Shown here: in pieces, positions 12,201-22,549 of the stretch | How positions within the stretch are numbered: the stretch's first letter is position 1 | Layout of the letters: the number at the start of each line of letters is the position of its first letter | NCBI GenBank assembly: GCA_016283605.1 | Contig: JAEENF010000087.1 | Span: 1 to 25,410 of the forward strand | Direction of reading: 5' to 3' | Source of the DNA: Prevotella sp. | GTDB lineage: Bacteria > Bacteroidota > Bacteroidia > Bacteroidales > Bacteroidaceae | DNA: 25,410 nucleotides | Program-made: the position numbers and the translations under genes | The notes under the pieces: generated by a model | Seen by the model: the letters and a program-made list of their open reading frames with translations, nothing else | What the model was told of the DNA's origin: nothing | Databases searched by the model: none

Positions 12201-14537
12201 ATGAAAAAATATGTCATCATTATCATCCTCTTGTTGGGGATGACGCTGGAGGCCGGAGCCGTGTTGAAGGAGAAGAACCTCGACTCGACGCTGGTGATCC
12301 TGCGGTCGGAGCTGACGAAGTACTATCAGGAGCTGACCTCGCAGCGCGAACAGCGCAAGCAACAGCGCGAGGCCGTCTTCCAGAGTCTGACACAGACGAT
12401 GAAACAGTCGAACCAGAACGCCCTGATGCTCTATTCGCAGAAGCAGGAGTATCTCTTCGACCTGACCTACGCCTGTCATCAGGCCACCGAACAGTACCAG
12501 CAGTTCCAGCGGCAGCAGCTGCCCTTCCGCGAGTTCATCAACAATACCAGCGGTGACATCGCCCGCTACGACAGTCTGATCAACAGTCTGTCGACCACCC
12601 CGTTGAACAGCCTCAGCGAACAGGCGAGGATAGACCGCAGCGTCTGTCTGACCCTCGCCACCGTGATCAAGCGCACACTGGAGGACGACTCGCAGCAGAT
12701 GGCCGACTACATCCGCATCTACGACATGACCGAGCAGCGGCTGAAGCACATGAACGACTACGCCCAGAAGCGTTACTACGATATTCAGACGAGCATCTTC
12801 GTGAACGGCGGCGACACCTATTTCGGCATCATCCGCAACTTCAGGCAGAAGTGGCAGATGATGAAAGAGGTGGTGACGAAGAAATACACCACCGACGAGG
12901 ACAGCCAGAAGTCGGACTGGAACGTCTACTGGATCATCGGACTGTTTATGGCCATCGGCTTCTACGCCCTCATCGCCATCGGGCTGAACATGCTGGCCTT
13001 CCGCTTCATGCCCAAACGGCTGCATACTGAGGAGTTCCTGAAGAAGCGGTCGAGTATCATGTGGACCACCACAGCCATCACCCTGGCCATCATCATGGGA
13101 CTGCTGCGGCACTACAGCGAACAGAACTTCTTCATCATGGCCAGCGGTCTGCTGGTGGAGTACCTGTGGCTGTTGGCCGTCATCCTCATCTCGCTGCTGC
13201 TGCGCGTGAAGAGCGACCAGATACACAGTGCCTTCCGCATCTACGCCCCACTGCTGACGATCGGATTCGTCGTCATCACCTTCCGAATCATCCTCATTCC
13301 GAGTGAGCTGGTGAGCATCTTCTTCCCCCCTATCCTGCTGGGCTGTATGATCTGGCAGTGGCTGCAGGTGAGAAGGCACAACCAGAACATACCGCGCTCG
13401 GACATGTTCTATACCTACATCTCGCTGACGGTGTTCATCGCCTCGGCCATCTGTTCGTGGGCCGGCTACACGCTGCTGGCCGTACAGCTGCTCATCTGGT
13501 GGATCATGCAGCTCACCTGCATCCTCACCATCACCTGTATCTCAGACTACCTGAAGATGTACGAGGAGAAGCACGGCTTCGCTGACAAACCCGTCACCCA
13601 GACCTGGTTCCTGACGCTGATCCACAAAGTGGTGATACCCGTGCTGATCGTCTGTTCTGTCATGATCAGTATCTACTGGGCCGCTGACGTTTTCAACCTC
13701 AGCGACATGTGTAAGGGCATCTTCAACGAGAAGTTCATCAACCAGAAGAACCTCCAGGTGAGCATCGTGAAACTGGCCGTCGTCATCAGTTCGTGGTTCC
13801 TGTTCTCCTGGATCTCGAAGACCGTCCTCAGTCTGATGCGCCTGCATTTTGAGACGAAGGACCCGACAACGGCAGAGAGCAAGGCCGTGATGGGCAAGAA
13901 CGTGGTGCAGCTCATCATCTGGGGTGTATGGCTGCTGGCGGCACTCGCCTACCTGCATATCAGCGTCTCCTGGCTGCTGGCAATCTCAGGCGGTCTCTCT
14001 ACCGGTATCGGTTTCGCCTCGAAGGACATCATCGAGAACATCTACTACGGTGCCTCGCTGATGACCGGACGCATCAAGGTGGGCGACTGGATACAGGTGG
14101 ACGGAACGATGGGTAAGGTGGCCAGCATCAGCTATACCTCGACGGTCATCGAGTCGCTCTACGGTGAGGTCATCACCTTCCAGAATGCCCAGCTCTTCTC
14201 GAAGAACTACAAGAACCTGACGCGCAATCACGGTTATGTGCTCGTGGTGGTGCCCTTCGGTGTGGCCTACGGCTCGAACCTGAAGCAGGTGACGGAACTC
14301 GTAGAGACCGCCGTCAACGATATGCACCACAAGTGGATCGATAAGACGAAGAAGGTCAAGAGCGTGGTGTCAGAGATGGCCGACTCGAGCATCAACTTCA
14401 AGTTGTTTGTGTGGGCCGATGCGCCGAAACAGTCGTATGTGGTCAGCGACGTGCTGAAGTGCGTCTATGACACGCTGAACGAAAACGGCATACAGATTCC
14501 GTTCCCACAACGAGACATACACCTTATTAGTGAATAA
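12201..14537 (+). CDS. Large MscS-family mechanosensitive channel
   Basis: This 778-residue protein has a signal peptide (residues 1-20). A Gln/Arg/Lys-rich helical periplasmic domain, probably coiled coil, runs to about residue 238 and is followed by about ten membrane helices. The MscS core begins near residue 585: the pore helix reads LLAISGGLSTGIGFASKD, then IIENIYYGASLMTGRIKVGDWIQVDG and the beta domain with ITFQNAQLFSKNY. The C-terminal alpha/beta domain ends IPFPQRDIHL, as in classic MscS. Family members open under membrane tension and release solutes during osmotic downshock. The layout is like the large MscK/YbdG-type members. It has its own promoter; 75 bp separate it from kdsA. Confidence 0.92.
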   Translation: MKKYVIIIILLLGMTLEAGAVLKEKNLDSTLVILRSELTKYYQELTSQREQRKQQREAVFQSLTQTMKQSNQNALMLYSQKQEYLFDLTYACHQATEQYQQFQRQQLPFREFINNTSGDIARYDSLINSLSTTPLNSLSEQARIDRSVCLTLATVIKRTLEDDSQQMADYIRIYDMTEQRLKHMNDYAQKRYYDIQTSIFVNGGDTYFGIIRNFRQKWQMMKEVVTKKYTTDEDSQKSDWNVYWIIGLFMAIGFYALIAIGLNMLAFRFMPKRLHTEEFLKKRSSIMWTTTAITLAIIMGLLRHYSEQNFFIMASGLLVEYLWLLAVILISLLLRVKSDQIHSAFRIYAPLLTIGFVVITFRIILIPSELVSIFFPPILLGCMIWQWLQVRRHNQNIPRSDMFYTYISLTVFIASAICSWAGYTLLAVQLLIWWIMQLTCILTITCISDYLKMYEEKHGFADKPVTQTWFLTLIHKVVIPVLIVCSVMISIYWAADVFNLSDMCKGIFNEKFINQKNLQVSIVKLAVVISSWFLFSWISKTVLSLMRLHFETKDPTTAESKAVMGKNVVQLIIWGVWLLAALAYLHISVSWLLAISGGLSTGIGFASKDIIENIYYGASLMTGRIKVGDWIQVDGTMGKVASISYTSTVIESLYGEVITFQNAQLFSKNYKNLTRNHGYVLVVVPFGVAYGSNLKQVTELVETAVNDMHHKWIDKTKKVKSVVSEMADSSINFKLFVWADAPKQSYVVSDVLKCVYDTLNENGIQIPFPQRDIHLISE

Positions 14538-14570
14538 TTTGCTGCTGCAGTAGGAAATTTTTATAAAAAA

Positions 14571-14602
14571 TTTGGTGGATATAAATAAATTGCGTATTTT
14601 TG
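14571..14602 (+). promoter_or_regulatory. Promoter of the kdsA operon, giving a very short leader
   Basis: TTTG (14571-14574), exactly 20 bp, then TATTTTTG (14595-14602) and CA: a full Bacteroidetes promoter. The ATG of kdsA is at 14613, only 10 bases after the -7 box, so the mRNA should start within a few bases of the start codon and have no room for a usual ribosome-binding site. Confidence 0.85.
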
Positions 14603-14612
14603 CAAAGCAAAT

Positions 14613-15374
14613 ATGAAGAGTAAAGCAACGATCATCGCCGGTCCCTGCGTCATCGAGTCTGAGCAACTCTTGGACACCGTAGCACGCAAGTTGGTGGAAA
14701 TCAACGGGAAATACGGTACTGACATCATCTTCAAGGCATCGTTCGACAAGGCTAACCGCACGTCGATACGTTCGTTCCGCGGCCCAGGACTGGAGCGCGG
14801 ACTGCAGATGTTGTCGGACGTCAAGGCGAAATTCGGTCTGCGGATCGTCACCGACATCCATGAAGCCTGGCAGGCAGCGCCCGCCGGGGAGGTGTGCGAC
14901 GTGCTACAGATCCCCGCTTTCCTCTGCCGGCAGACCGACCTGCTCGTGGCCGCCGCCAAGACCGGACGCACGGTGAACATCAAGAAAGCCCAGTTCCTGA
15001 GCGGCAAGGACATGTGGTATCCCGTAGAGAAAGCCCGCGAGGCCGGCGCCAAGGAAGTATGGCTGACCGAACGCGGAAATATGATGGGCTACAATAATCT
15101 GGTGGTGGACTTCCGTAATATCCCGGACATGCTGGACATCGTGCCGACGGTGATCATGGACTGTACCCACAGCGTACAACGACCCGGTGGCAGCGACGGT
15201 AAGACGGGAGGCGACCGGCGGTTCGTACCGCAGATGGCGCTCGCCGCCAAGGCCTTCGGAGCCACAGGCTGGTTCTTCGAGGTACACCCCGACCCCGACC
15301 GAGGGCTCTCGGACGCCGCGAACATGCTGGAACTCGACAAACTCGACGGACTCATAAAACAACTGATCGGATGA
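14613..15374 (+). CDS. kdsA: 3-deoxy-8-phosphooctulonate synthase (Kdo8P synthase), metal-dependent type
   Basis: This 253-residue TIM-barrel cytoplasmic enzyme condenses phosphoenolpyruvate and arabinose-5-phosphate to Kdo-8-phosphate for lipopolysaccharide. Motifs seen are IIAGPCVIES at the start, FKASFDKANRTSIRSFRGPG, and the C-terminal CTHSVQRPGG and FFEVHPDPDRGLSD. Cys12 in AGPC, His in CTHSVQ, and the later Glu and Asp match the four metal ligands of the metal-dependent class; the metal-independent enterobacterial form has Asn where Cys12 is. No alternative in-frame start exists that keeps the first strand. Its stop overlaps the kdsD start (ATGA), so translation is coupled to the enzyme that makes its substrate. 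Confidence 0.96.
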   Translation: MKSKATIIAGPCVIESEQLLDTVARKLVEINGKYGTDIIFKASFDKANRTSIRSFRGPGLERGLQMLSDVKAKFGLRIVTDIHEAWQAAPAGEVCDVLQIPAFLCRQTDLLVAAAKTGRTVNIKKAQFLSGKDMWYPVEKAREAGAKEVWLTERGNMMGYNNLVVDFRNIPDMLDIVPTVIMDCTHSVQRPGGSDGKTGGDRRFVPQMALAAKAFGATGWFFEVHPDPDRGLSDAANMLELDKLDGLIKQLIG

Positions 15375-16318
15375 CTTCAAGAGACTACGCCATACAATGC
15401 ATTAAGGACGAGGCCGGTGCCGTGCTGGGACTCATTCCCCAGCTGGACGAACGCTTTGACGAGGCGGTGGAACTGATGTACCACTGTACGGGCAAGATCA
15501 TCGTCACCGGTGTCGGCAAGAGCGGACATATCGGTGCGAAGATCGCCGCTACCCTCTCGTCGACAGGTACGCCCTCGTTCTTCATCAACCCCCTGGACGT
15601 CTTCCACGGCGACCTCGGTGTGATGGCTCACGAAGACGTGGTGCTGGCCATCAGCAACTCCGGTCAGACCGACGAGCTGTTGCGTTTCATCCCGATGGTG
15701 CTGCACATGCAGATCCCCATTATCGGCATGAGCGGCAACCCCAATTCGCTGTTGGCCAAATACTCGACCTGTCACCTGAATGTGGGCGTAGAGAAAGAAG
15801 CCTGTCCGATGAACCTGGCTCCCACCAGTTCGACGATGGCACAGCTGGCAATGGGCGACGCACTGGCGATAGCCCTCATCGAGAAGCGCAACTTCCAGCC
15901 GCGCGACTTCGCCCAGTTCCATCCTGGCGGAGAGTTGGGTAAGCGACTGTTGACAACCGCCCAGGACGTAATGCGTTCGGACGATATGCCCGTACTGCCG
16001 CCGGAGATGCACCTCGGCGAAGCCATCATCCTGGTGAGCAAAGGCAAGCTGGGACTGGGTATCGCAGAAGTAGACCATCAGATCGTGGGTCTGATCACCG
16101 ATGGTGACATCCGACGGGCGATGGAGAAATGGCAGGCGGAGTTCTTCGACAAGACGGTGAGCGACATCATGACCCGTACGCCGAAAACCGTCAGGAAGGA
16201 CACGAAGATTACAGAAATTCAACGGATTATGAACAAATATAAAGTACACTCTGTGTTGGTCGTCGATGATGACAACCGCCTTCTCGGTGTCGTCGACCAC
16301 TATGCGTGTATGATATAA
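15371..16318 (+). CDS. kdsD: Arabinose-5-phosphate isomerase (KpsF/GutQ family)
   Basis: This 315-residue cytoplasmic enzyme turns ribulose-5-phosphate into arabinose-5-phosphate, the substrate of the neighbouring KdsA. A SIS sugar-isomerase domain spans about residues 30-165, with GVGKSGHIGAKIAATLSSTG, FHGDLGVM and ISNSGQTDELL. FAQFHPGGELGKRLL follows, and then two CBS domains (about 200-315). This SIS-CBS-CBS layout and length are those of KdsD. The ATG overlaps the kdsA stop by four bases. Nineteen bases separate it from the next gene. Confidence 0.95.
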   Translation: MTSRDYAIQCIKDEAGAVLGLIPQLDERFDEAVELMYHCTGKIIVTGVGKSGHIGAKIAATLSSTGTPSFFINPLDVFHGDLGVMAHEDVVLAISNSGQTDELLRFIPMVLHMQIPIIGMSGNPNSLLAKYSTCHLNVGVEKEACPMNLAPTSSTMAQLAMGDALAIALIEKRNFQPRDFAQFHPGGELGKRLLTTAQDVMRSDDMPVLPPEMHLGEAIILVSKGKLGLGIAEVDHQIVGLITDGDIRRAMEKWQAEFFDKTVSDIMTRTPKTVRKDTKITEIQRIMNKYKVHSVLVVDDDNRLLGVVDHYACMI

Positions 16319-16337
16319 GTATGAAAAGTGAACTAGT

Positions 16338-19300
16338 ATGAAGATAAAGAAACTGATTTTCATGTTGATGCTCGCACTACCGATGGTGGTCGCAGCAGAC
16401 TATCTGTTCAAGACACTGGATGCCAGAAACGGCCTTACCAGCAGTCAGATTAACTGTATCCTGAAAGACTCCAAGGGCTACATGTGGTTTGGTACGCCTG
16501 CCGGACTCTATCGGTACGACGGTTACGTGTTCAGGAATTTCCAGAGTGACTCGCAGGACGGCAACTCGCTGCCCAACAGTTACATCAACTCCATCCAGGA
16601 GACCCTCGACGGTAACCTGCTCGTGCAGACGGCCTCGGGCTACTGCGTATACCATCCGCAGACGGAGACCTTTGAACGCGACATGAAACAGTATTTCGCA
16701 CGCATGGGTATTGAGACCATTCCGGCCATCGTCTATGTCGACCAGCACAAGAACCTCTGGGGTGTGATCCCCAACAAAGGCGCGGTGTGCTACAACATGC
16801 AGCAGCAACTGCTCTATGAATTCCCGAATACCGACGACGTGCACGGTGTACCGCAAGGCACGATGTGTGATATCAGCGAGTGTAAGGACGGTGCCATCAT
16901 CGTCTACGACGACGGACGACTGGTGTGCTGTGACGTGATGAACCAGCAGCATACCGTCTGGGGCAATAACGAGATCGCAGAACGCAAGCTGAGGAAGACC
17001 AACTCGCTGAAAGCCTATGCCGACGAGATGGACAACATCTGGCTCTACGGTCAGGGCACCCTGTTCAAGTACAACAAGAGCACCAACGAATGGGATACGT
17101 CCATCGGTGAACGACTCGGTATGACCGGCATCGGTGTAGACCGCAACATCAACGGTATCATCGATGACCATAAAGGCAACCTCTGGATCGGTACCGACCA
17201 GCTGGGTCTGCTCCGTTACGACCTCGCCACCCATCAGATCGACAGCATCCATCCGGTGAGCATCAACAGCCGTCGGGTAATGAAAGACCACATCAGCATC
17301 CAGAGCCTCTATATGGACGATACCGACCTGCTGTGGGTAGGAACGGAGAAATCGGGCGTGGCCTATTCCGGCGAATACATCTACCGTTTCGGTACCGACC
17401 GCATCGGTGACATCACCGCCATCGCCCAAGCCGACAGCGGAAAGATCTGGTATGGTACCAGCGACAAGGGTGTCATCGGCTATCATGGACCGTTGGCCAG
17501 TCTGAAGGTGTCGTGTATGGCCATCACCCCCGACGGAAGCCTGTGGGTAGGTTCGAAACGCAACGGTCTGACACAGATCAAAAACGGTACGTCGACCATC
17601 TTCTCACTCGCCAAAGACAGTCTGAAAACGGTCATCGACGACCATATCAACGCCCTCTGCGTAGACAAGATCGGTAACCTGTGGATTGCCACCAACGGTG
17701 GTCTGCAGGTGTATAACCCCAGGATGAACTCCTTCTCACCCTACACCCGCGAGAACGGTAAGTTGCATACCAACAACGTGACCAGCCTCTTCTACAATAA
17801 TAACGGCAAGAACAACAATCTTCTGATCGGAACGGCCGAAGGACTGGTGATCCTGAATATCTCCTCGACGGAGAGCAAACTCTGGACCGGAAACTCCAAC
17901 AATATCAAGCCCTTCACCAATAACTACATCACGCAGATTTTCCAAGACTCCCGTAATCTGATCTGGGTAGGTACTCGCGAAGGACTGAATATTCTCGATA
18001 TGGAGACCGACAACCTGATCTATCTGACCGAGAAGCAAGGACTCTGTAACAATAACATCTGCGGTATTGCAGAAGACAAGAACCACAATATCTGGGTAAC
18101 GACGAGTAGTGGTGTGAGCCGTGTGGTGGTTCAGCGCAACCATGAGGACGGTACCTATAACCTGGGACTCTACAACTACACGACTGCCGACGGTCTGCAG
18201 AGCAACGAGTTCAACCACGGGGCCATCATCACCAAGAAAGACGGTAATGTGCTCCTGGGCGGTCTGTATGGCATCAACTGGGTTCTCCAGAAAAGCAATA
18301 GCGACAACGATGCCCTGCCCCGTGTGATGCTGACACAGTTCTACCTCGGTGAGGAAGAGGTAATGACCGGTCACAGTTACGGCGGTCGGGTACTGTTGAA
18401 TCAGGCCATGAACGAGACCAGTAAGATCACTTTGGGACACGACCAGAACACCTTCACCGTGAAGTTCGGTGCAGGAAACTACAACCAGAGCGAACGTCTG
18501 CAGTTCATGTACTGGATGGAAGGTCTGGACGAAGACTGGAAAAACGGTAACGCCCTCGTTCACGGTGTCACCTTCCAGAACCTGAAGAGCGGTACCTACA
18601 TTCTCCACGTCAAGGCTGTCAGTGCAGAAGGTGCGGTCAGCAACCAGGAGCGTACACTCACCATCACCATCGAGCACCACTGGCTGCTCTCCTGGTGGAT
18701 GATCCTGGCCTACGTCATCCTTCTGGCCCTCATCATCTACATCTGGCGTATCGGCATGAAGCAGATCAAGGCCATCAAGGCCCGTAAGAATGCCGTCATC
18801 AACCAGTTGATGCGTCAGCGCGAGGAGATCAAGGCCGCCAGCGACGACCTGCGTCAGCCGATGGCCCGTATGACCTCTATCATCGGAAACCTGTCAGAGA
18901 AAGAGAAGACCCTTGAGGAGCGCGAGCAGTTGAATGCCCTCCACTCTCAGATGCTGCAGATCATCACACGTGTCAGCGATATGCAGACCAACCTTGAGCA
19001 TCCTGAGGAGAAGGCCAAGACAGTGGTTCACGACCGTCTGGAGCTCAACGGCAAGGGGGAGATCGAACTGCCGGAGATAGCCAGCGAGGAACTCACTTCA
19101 GAGATTTCGAGGTCGAGGGCCGCACTGGATGCACCGACCATGAAGTTCTCTGTCGTCATGATCGACGACAACGAAGACTTCCTGCGTTTCGCCACCGCCA
19201 GACTGAAGTATGTCTATGCGTTCCACGCTTACAACGACATCGAGAAGGCAGCCGATGACCTGATGGAGATGCGTCCAGACCTCGTCATCTGTAAGCAGGA

Positions 19301-20120
19301 TATGCCGGGAATGACCGGTAGCGAGCTCTGTAACCAGCTGAAGATGAACACTATCACGCAGAAGACGAAGTTCGTGCTGATGACCGAAGGTGTTCTGACG
19401 CCTCAGGATATGCGTCAACAGAATATCACCCTCTCTGCCGACGACTATCTGTCGAAGCCGTTTAACATGCAGGAGGCTGTGATGCGCTTCAACAAGACCC
19501 TCGGTCTTGGACCGATCGAGATGGACAGCAACCTCATCGAAGGTGCTGAGACCCGTATGCTGGAGGACCGCAACGCCAGTATGACGACCGCCACAGAGAG
19601 TTATGACGATATGGGCAGCTATAACCCCGCCAACGACATCGTGGATGCCGACGATCCGATCAACAAGGTAGATACCACCATCAAGAAGGGACAGAGCGTG
19701 GCACCAGGCAACGAACTGGCTCAGCAGATTGAGCAGCTCACCGAAGAAGAGATGCAACAGGATCTCTCAGACTACTCGATGCTCGACATGATGGATCAGC
19801 AGTTGATGAAGAACATCGAACAGTATGTGATGCAGAACATGAGTCGTGGTCAGATCAGTCTCGAAGAGATGGCGGCAGCTATGGGTATGGGACGTGTACC
19901 GTTCTTCCACCGTGTGCGCAACCTGACCGGTAAGACGCCTGCGGAACTGATTCGCGACCTGCGACTGAAGCATGCATGTATCCTGCTGAAGCGCACGAAT
20001 ATCAATATGAGTGAGTTGTCGACGAACGTTGGCTTCATGACGGCTGAGAACTTCATCAATATCTTCAAGGAGAAATTCGGAATGACGCCGCTCGAATACA
20101 GACTCAAACACAGAAAGTAG
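16338..20120 (+). CDS. Hybrid two-component-like membrane regulator lacking the kinase and phosphoacceptor sites
   Basis: This 1260-residue protein has a signal peptide (1-20) and a periplasmic two-part beta-propeller sensor (about 25-690; repeated blades such as GNLWIGTDQLGLLRYD and NLIWVGTREGLNILD). A Y_Y_Y domain (about 700-778), one membrane helix (about 782-802), a two-helix DHp-like region (about 810-880), a receiver-like domain (935-1055), a low-complexity acidic linker, and an AraC-type double helix-turn-helix (about 1152-1258) follow. This is the order of Bacteroidetes hybrid two-component systems, but three things are missing. The H-box reads SDDLRQPM, with Asp836 in place of His. 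There is no HATPase domain with N/G boxes between residues 880 and 935. The receiver phosphoacceptor is Lys986 (ICKQDMPGMTG), although D943, D944, T1016 and K1040 remain. It lies between kdsD and a PLD gene with 18-19 bp gaps. DNA binding directly controlled from the periplasm is inferred. Confidence 0.9.
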   Translation: MKIKKLIFMLMLALPMVVAADYLFKTLDARNGLTSSQINCILKDSKGYMWFGTPAGLYRYDGYVFRNFQSDSQDGNSLPNSYINSIQETLDGNLLVQTASGYCVYHPQTETFERDMKQYFARMGIETIPAIVYVDQHKNLWGVIPNKGAVCYNMQQQLLYEFPNTDDVHGVPQGTMCDISECKDGAIIVYDDGRLVCCDVMNQQHTVWGNNEIAERKLRKTNSLKAYADEMDNIWLYGQGTLFKYNKSTNEWDTSIGERLGMTGIGVDRNINGIIDDHKGNLWIGTDQLGLLRYDLATHQIDSIHPVSINSRRVMKDHISIQSLYMDDTDLLWVGTEKSGVAYSGEYIYRFGTDRIGDITAIAQADSGKIWYGTSDKGVIGYHGPLASLKVSCMAITPDGSLWVGSKRNGLTQIKNGTSTIFSLAKDSLKTVIDDHINALCVDKIGNLWIATNGGLQVYNPRMNSFSPYTRENGKLHTNNVTSLFYNNNGKNNNLLIGTAEGLVILNISSTESKLWTGNSNNIKPFTNNYITQIFQDSRNLIWVGTREGLNILDMETDNLIYLTEKQGLCNNNICGIAEDKNHNIWVTTSSGVSRVVVQRNHEDGTYNLGLYNYTTADGLQSNEFNHGAIITKKDGNVLLGGLYGINWVLQKSNSDNDALPRVMLTQFYLGEEEVMTGHSYGGRVLLNQAMNETSKITLGHDQNTFTVKFGAGNYNQSERLQFMYWMEGLDEDWKNGNALVHGVTFQNLKSGTYILHVKAVSAEGAVSNQERTLTITIEHHWLLSWWMILAYVILLALIIYIWRIGMKQIKAIKARKNAVINQLMRQREEIKAASDDLRQPMARMTSIIGNLSEKEKTLEEREQLNALHSQMLQIITRVSDMQTNLEHPEEKAKTVVHDRLELNGKGEIELPEIASEELTSEISRSRAALDAPTMKFSVVMIDDNEDFLRFATARLKYVYAFHAYNDIEKAADDLMEMRPDLVICKQDMPGMTGSELCNQLKMNTITQKTKFVLMTEGVLTPQDMRQQNITLSADDYLSKPFNMQEAVMRFNKTLGLGPIEMDSNLIEGAETRMLEDRNASMTTATESYDDMGSYNPANDIVDADDPINKVDTTIKKGQSVAPGNELAQQIEQLTEEEMQQDLSDYSMLDMMDQQLMKNIEQYVMQNMSRGQISLEEMAAAMGMGRVPFFHRVRNLTGKTPAELIRDLRLKHACILLKRTNINMSELSTNVGFMTAENFINIFKEKFGMTPLEYRLKHRK

Positions 20121-20138
20121 AATTTGAGAAACTCTAAA

Positions 20139-21388
<1,250 letters not shown>

Positions 21389-21392
<4 letters not shown>

Positions 21393-22549
21393 GAAACACG
21401 ACTATTTCCATCGCCAAAGGTATCGCCATCATCCTGATGGTCATTGCCCATGCAGAAGCTCCAGGATGGCTCTGTCAGTTTATCTTCGAGTTCCACATGC
21501 CCCTGTTCTTTATCACCGCAGGATTCTTCTTCTCCAAGAAATACCTCACCGACGAGGCCACCTTCGTCAAGAAACGCATCAAGGGACTCTACTGGCCCTT
21601 TGTGAAGTGGGCCGTCTTCTTCCTGATCCTCCACAACTGGATGTTCGACATCGGCATCCTGAATGAGGTCTACGGCAATGAGACAGGTGGTGTGCTGCAT
21701 CCCTGGTCGGCACATCAGATGCAGCAGAACCTCTGGACCATCTTCACGGCAATGGGGGGCTATGATGCTTTCCTGTGTGGCGCTTTCTGGTTCTTCAGGG
21801 GACTCTTTGTGGCCAGTATCCTATACCTTATTATATATAAGGTGATAGACCTGGGGCTTTCCAATCTCTCCCGCCGAGTCGGATGGGTTAACACTAACGC
21901 AACGCCCTATCTCATCTGCCTGATCATGCTGTTGCTCTGTGGCTGGAAGACGTGGGAAGGGCTGAGGGTCATCTCGCTCGTACAAGGTGGCTATCGCGAT
22001 ATGATGGGCTGTTTCTTCTTCGGTCTGGGATTTATCTTCCGGCAGTATGTCGATGGCTATCACCGTCTGATGTCGAAGTATTACACCGCTGTCTGGACGA
22101 CACTATTGTTCGCCGTCGTCGTATTCTTGTTCTCCAAGTATCTCACGGCCAACATGAACTGGCGGTCGACCTTCAAGCAGTTCTTGTCGCTCCCGATACC
22201 AGCTACCCTCGGGTTCCTGATGACCTACAACATCAGCTGCTGGATAGATAAAGGGCAGAACTGGTTCAAACGGTTCCTCGTATATACCGGCGACCATACG
22301 CTCTATATCTTCATCTTCCATATCATCTCCTATAAAACGGTGAGTCTGCTGAAGATATGGTACTATGGTCTCGACATCCGACAGATCGGTTGTCACATGG
22401 TGATTCACGACCACTCTCAGGAGGATTACTTCTGGGTACTCTACACCATCGCCGGAGTAGGTCTGCCCCTACTCGGCATCTGGATCTACGAGAAAGTCAA
22501 GGAGAAGATCAGAGCAAGTAGAGCATCATCTGCATCTCTGGCTCAGTGA
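21389..22549 (+). CDS. Acyltransferase family 3 membrane protein
   Basis: This 386-residue protein has about ten membrane helices. The first helix contains GIAIILMVIAH with the likely catalytic His21, and the second region reads FEFHMPLFFITAGFFFSKKYL, as in the acyltransferase-3 family (OafA and relatives), which acylates surface sugars or small molecules. The ATG at 21389 overlaps the PLD stop (ATGA); an earlier in-frame start would lie inside the PLD gene and lack the family start. The C-terminal 14 codons overlap the TPR gene on the other strand. With kdsA/kdsD upstream, acylation of lipopolysaccharide or another envelope glycan is plausible, but unproven. Confidence 0.85.

Noticed and set aside
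12144..13379. 411-codon minus-strand open frame opposite the MscS gene
   Set aside because: It is the antisense shadow of the MscS coding frame: its composition (His, Gln, Asp, Glu-rich) mirrors the codons on the plus strand, it has no domain or start signal, and the plus-strand protein is a clear family match.
16321..16341. Six-codon open frame whose stop overlaps the regulator start
   Set aside because: It could help couple translation, but it is too short to separate from chance.
15377..18680. Several 300-370-codon minus-strand open frames opposite kdsD and the regulator
   Set aside because: These are shadows caused by codon bias of the plus-strand genes; none shows a domain, a promoter box or a signal peptide.
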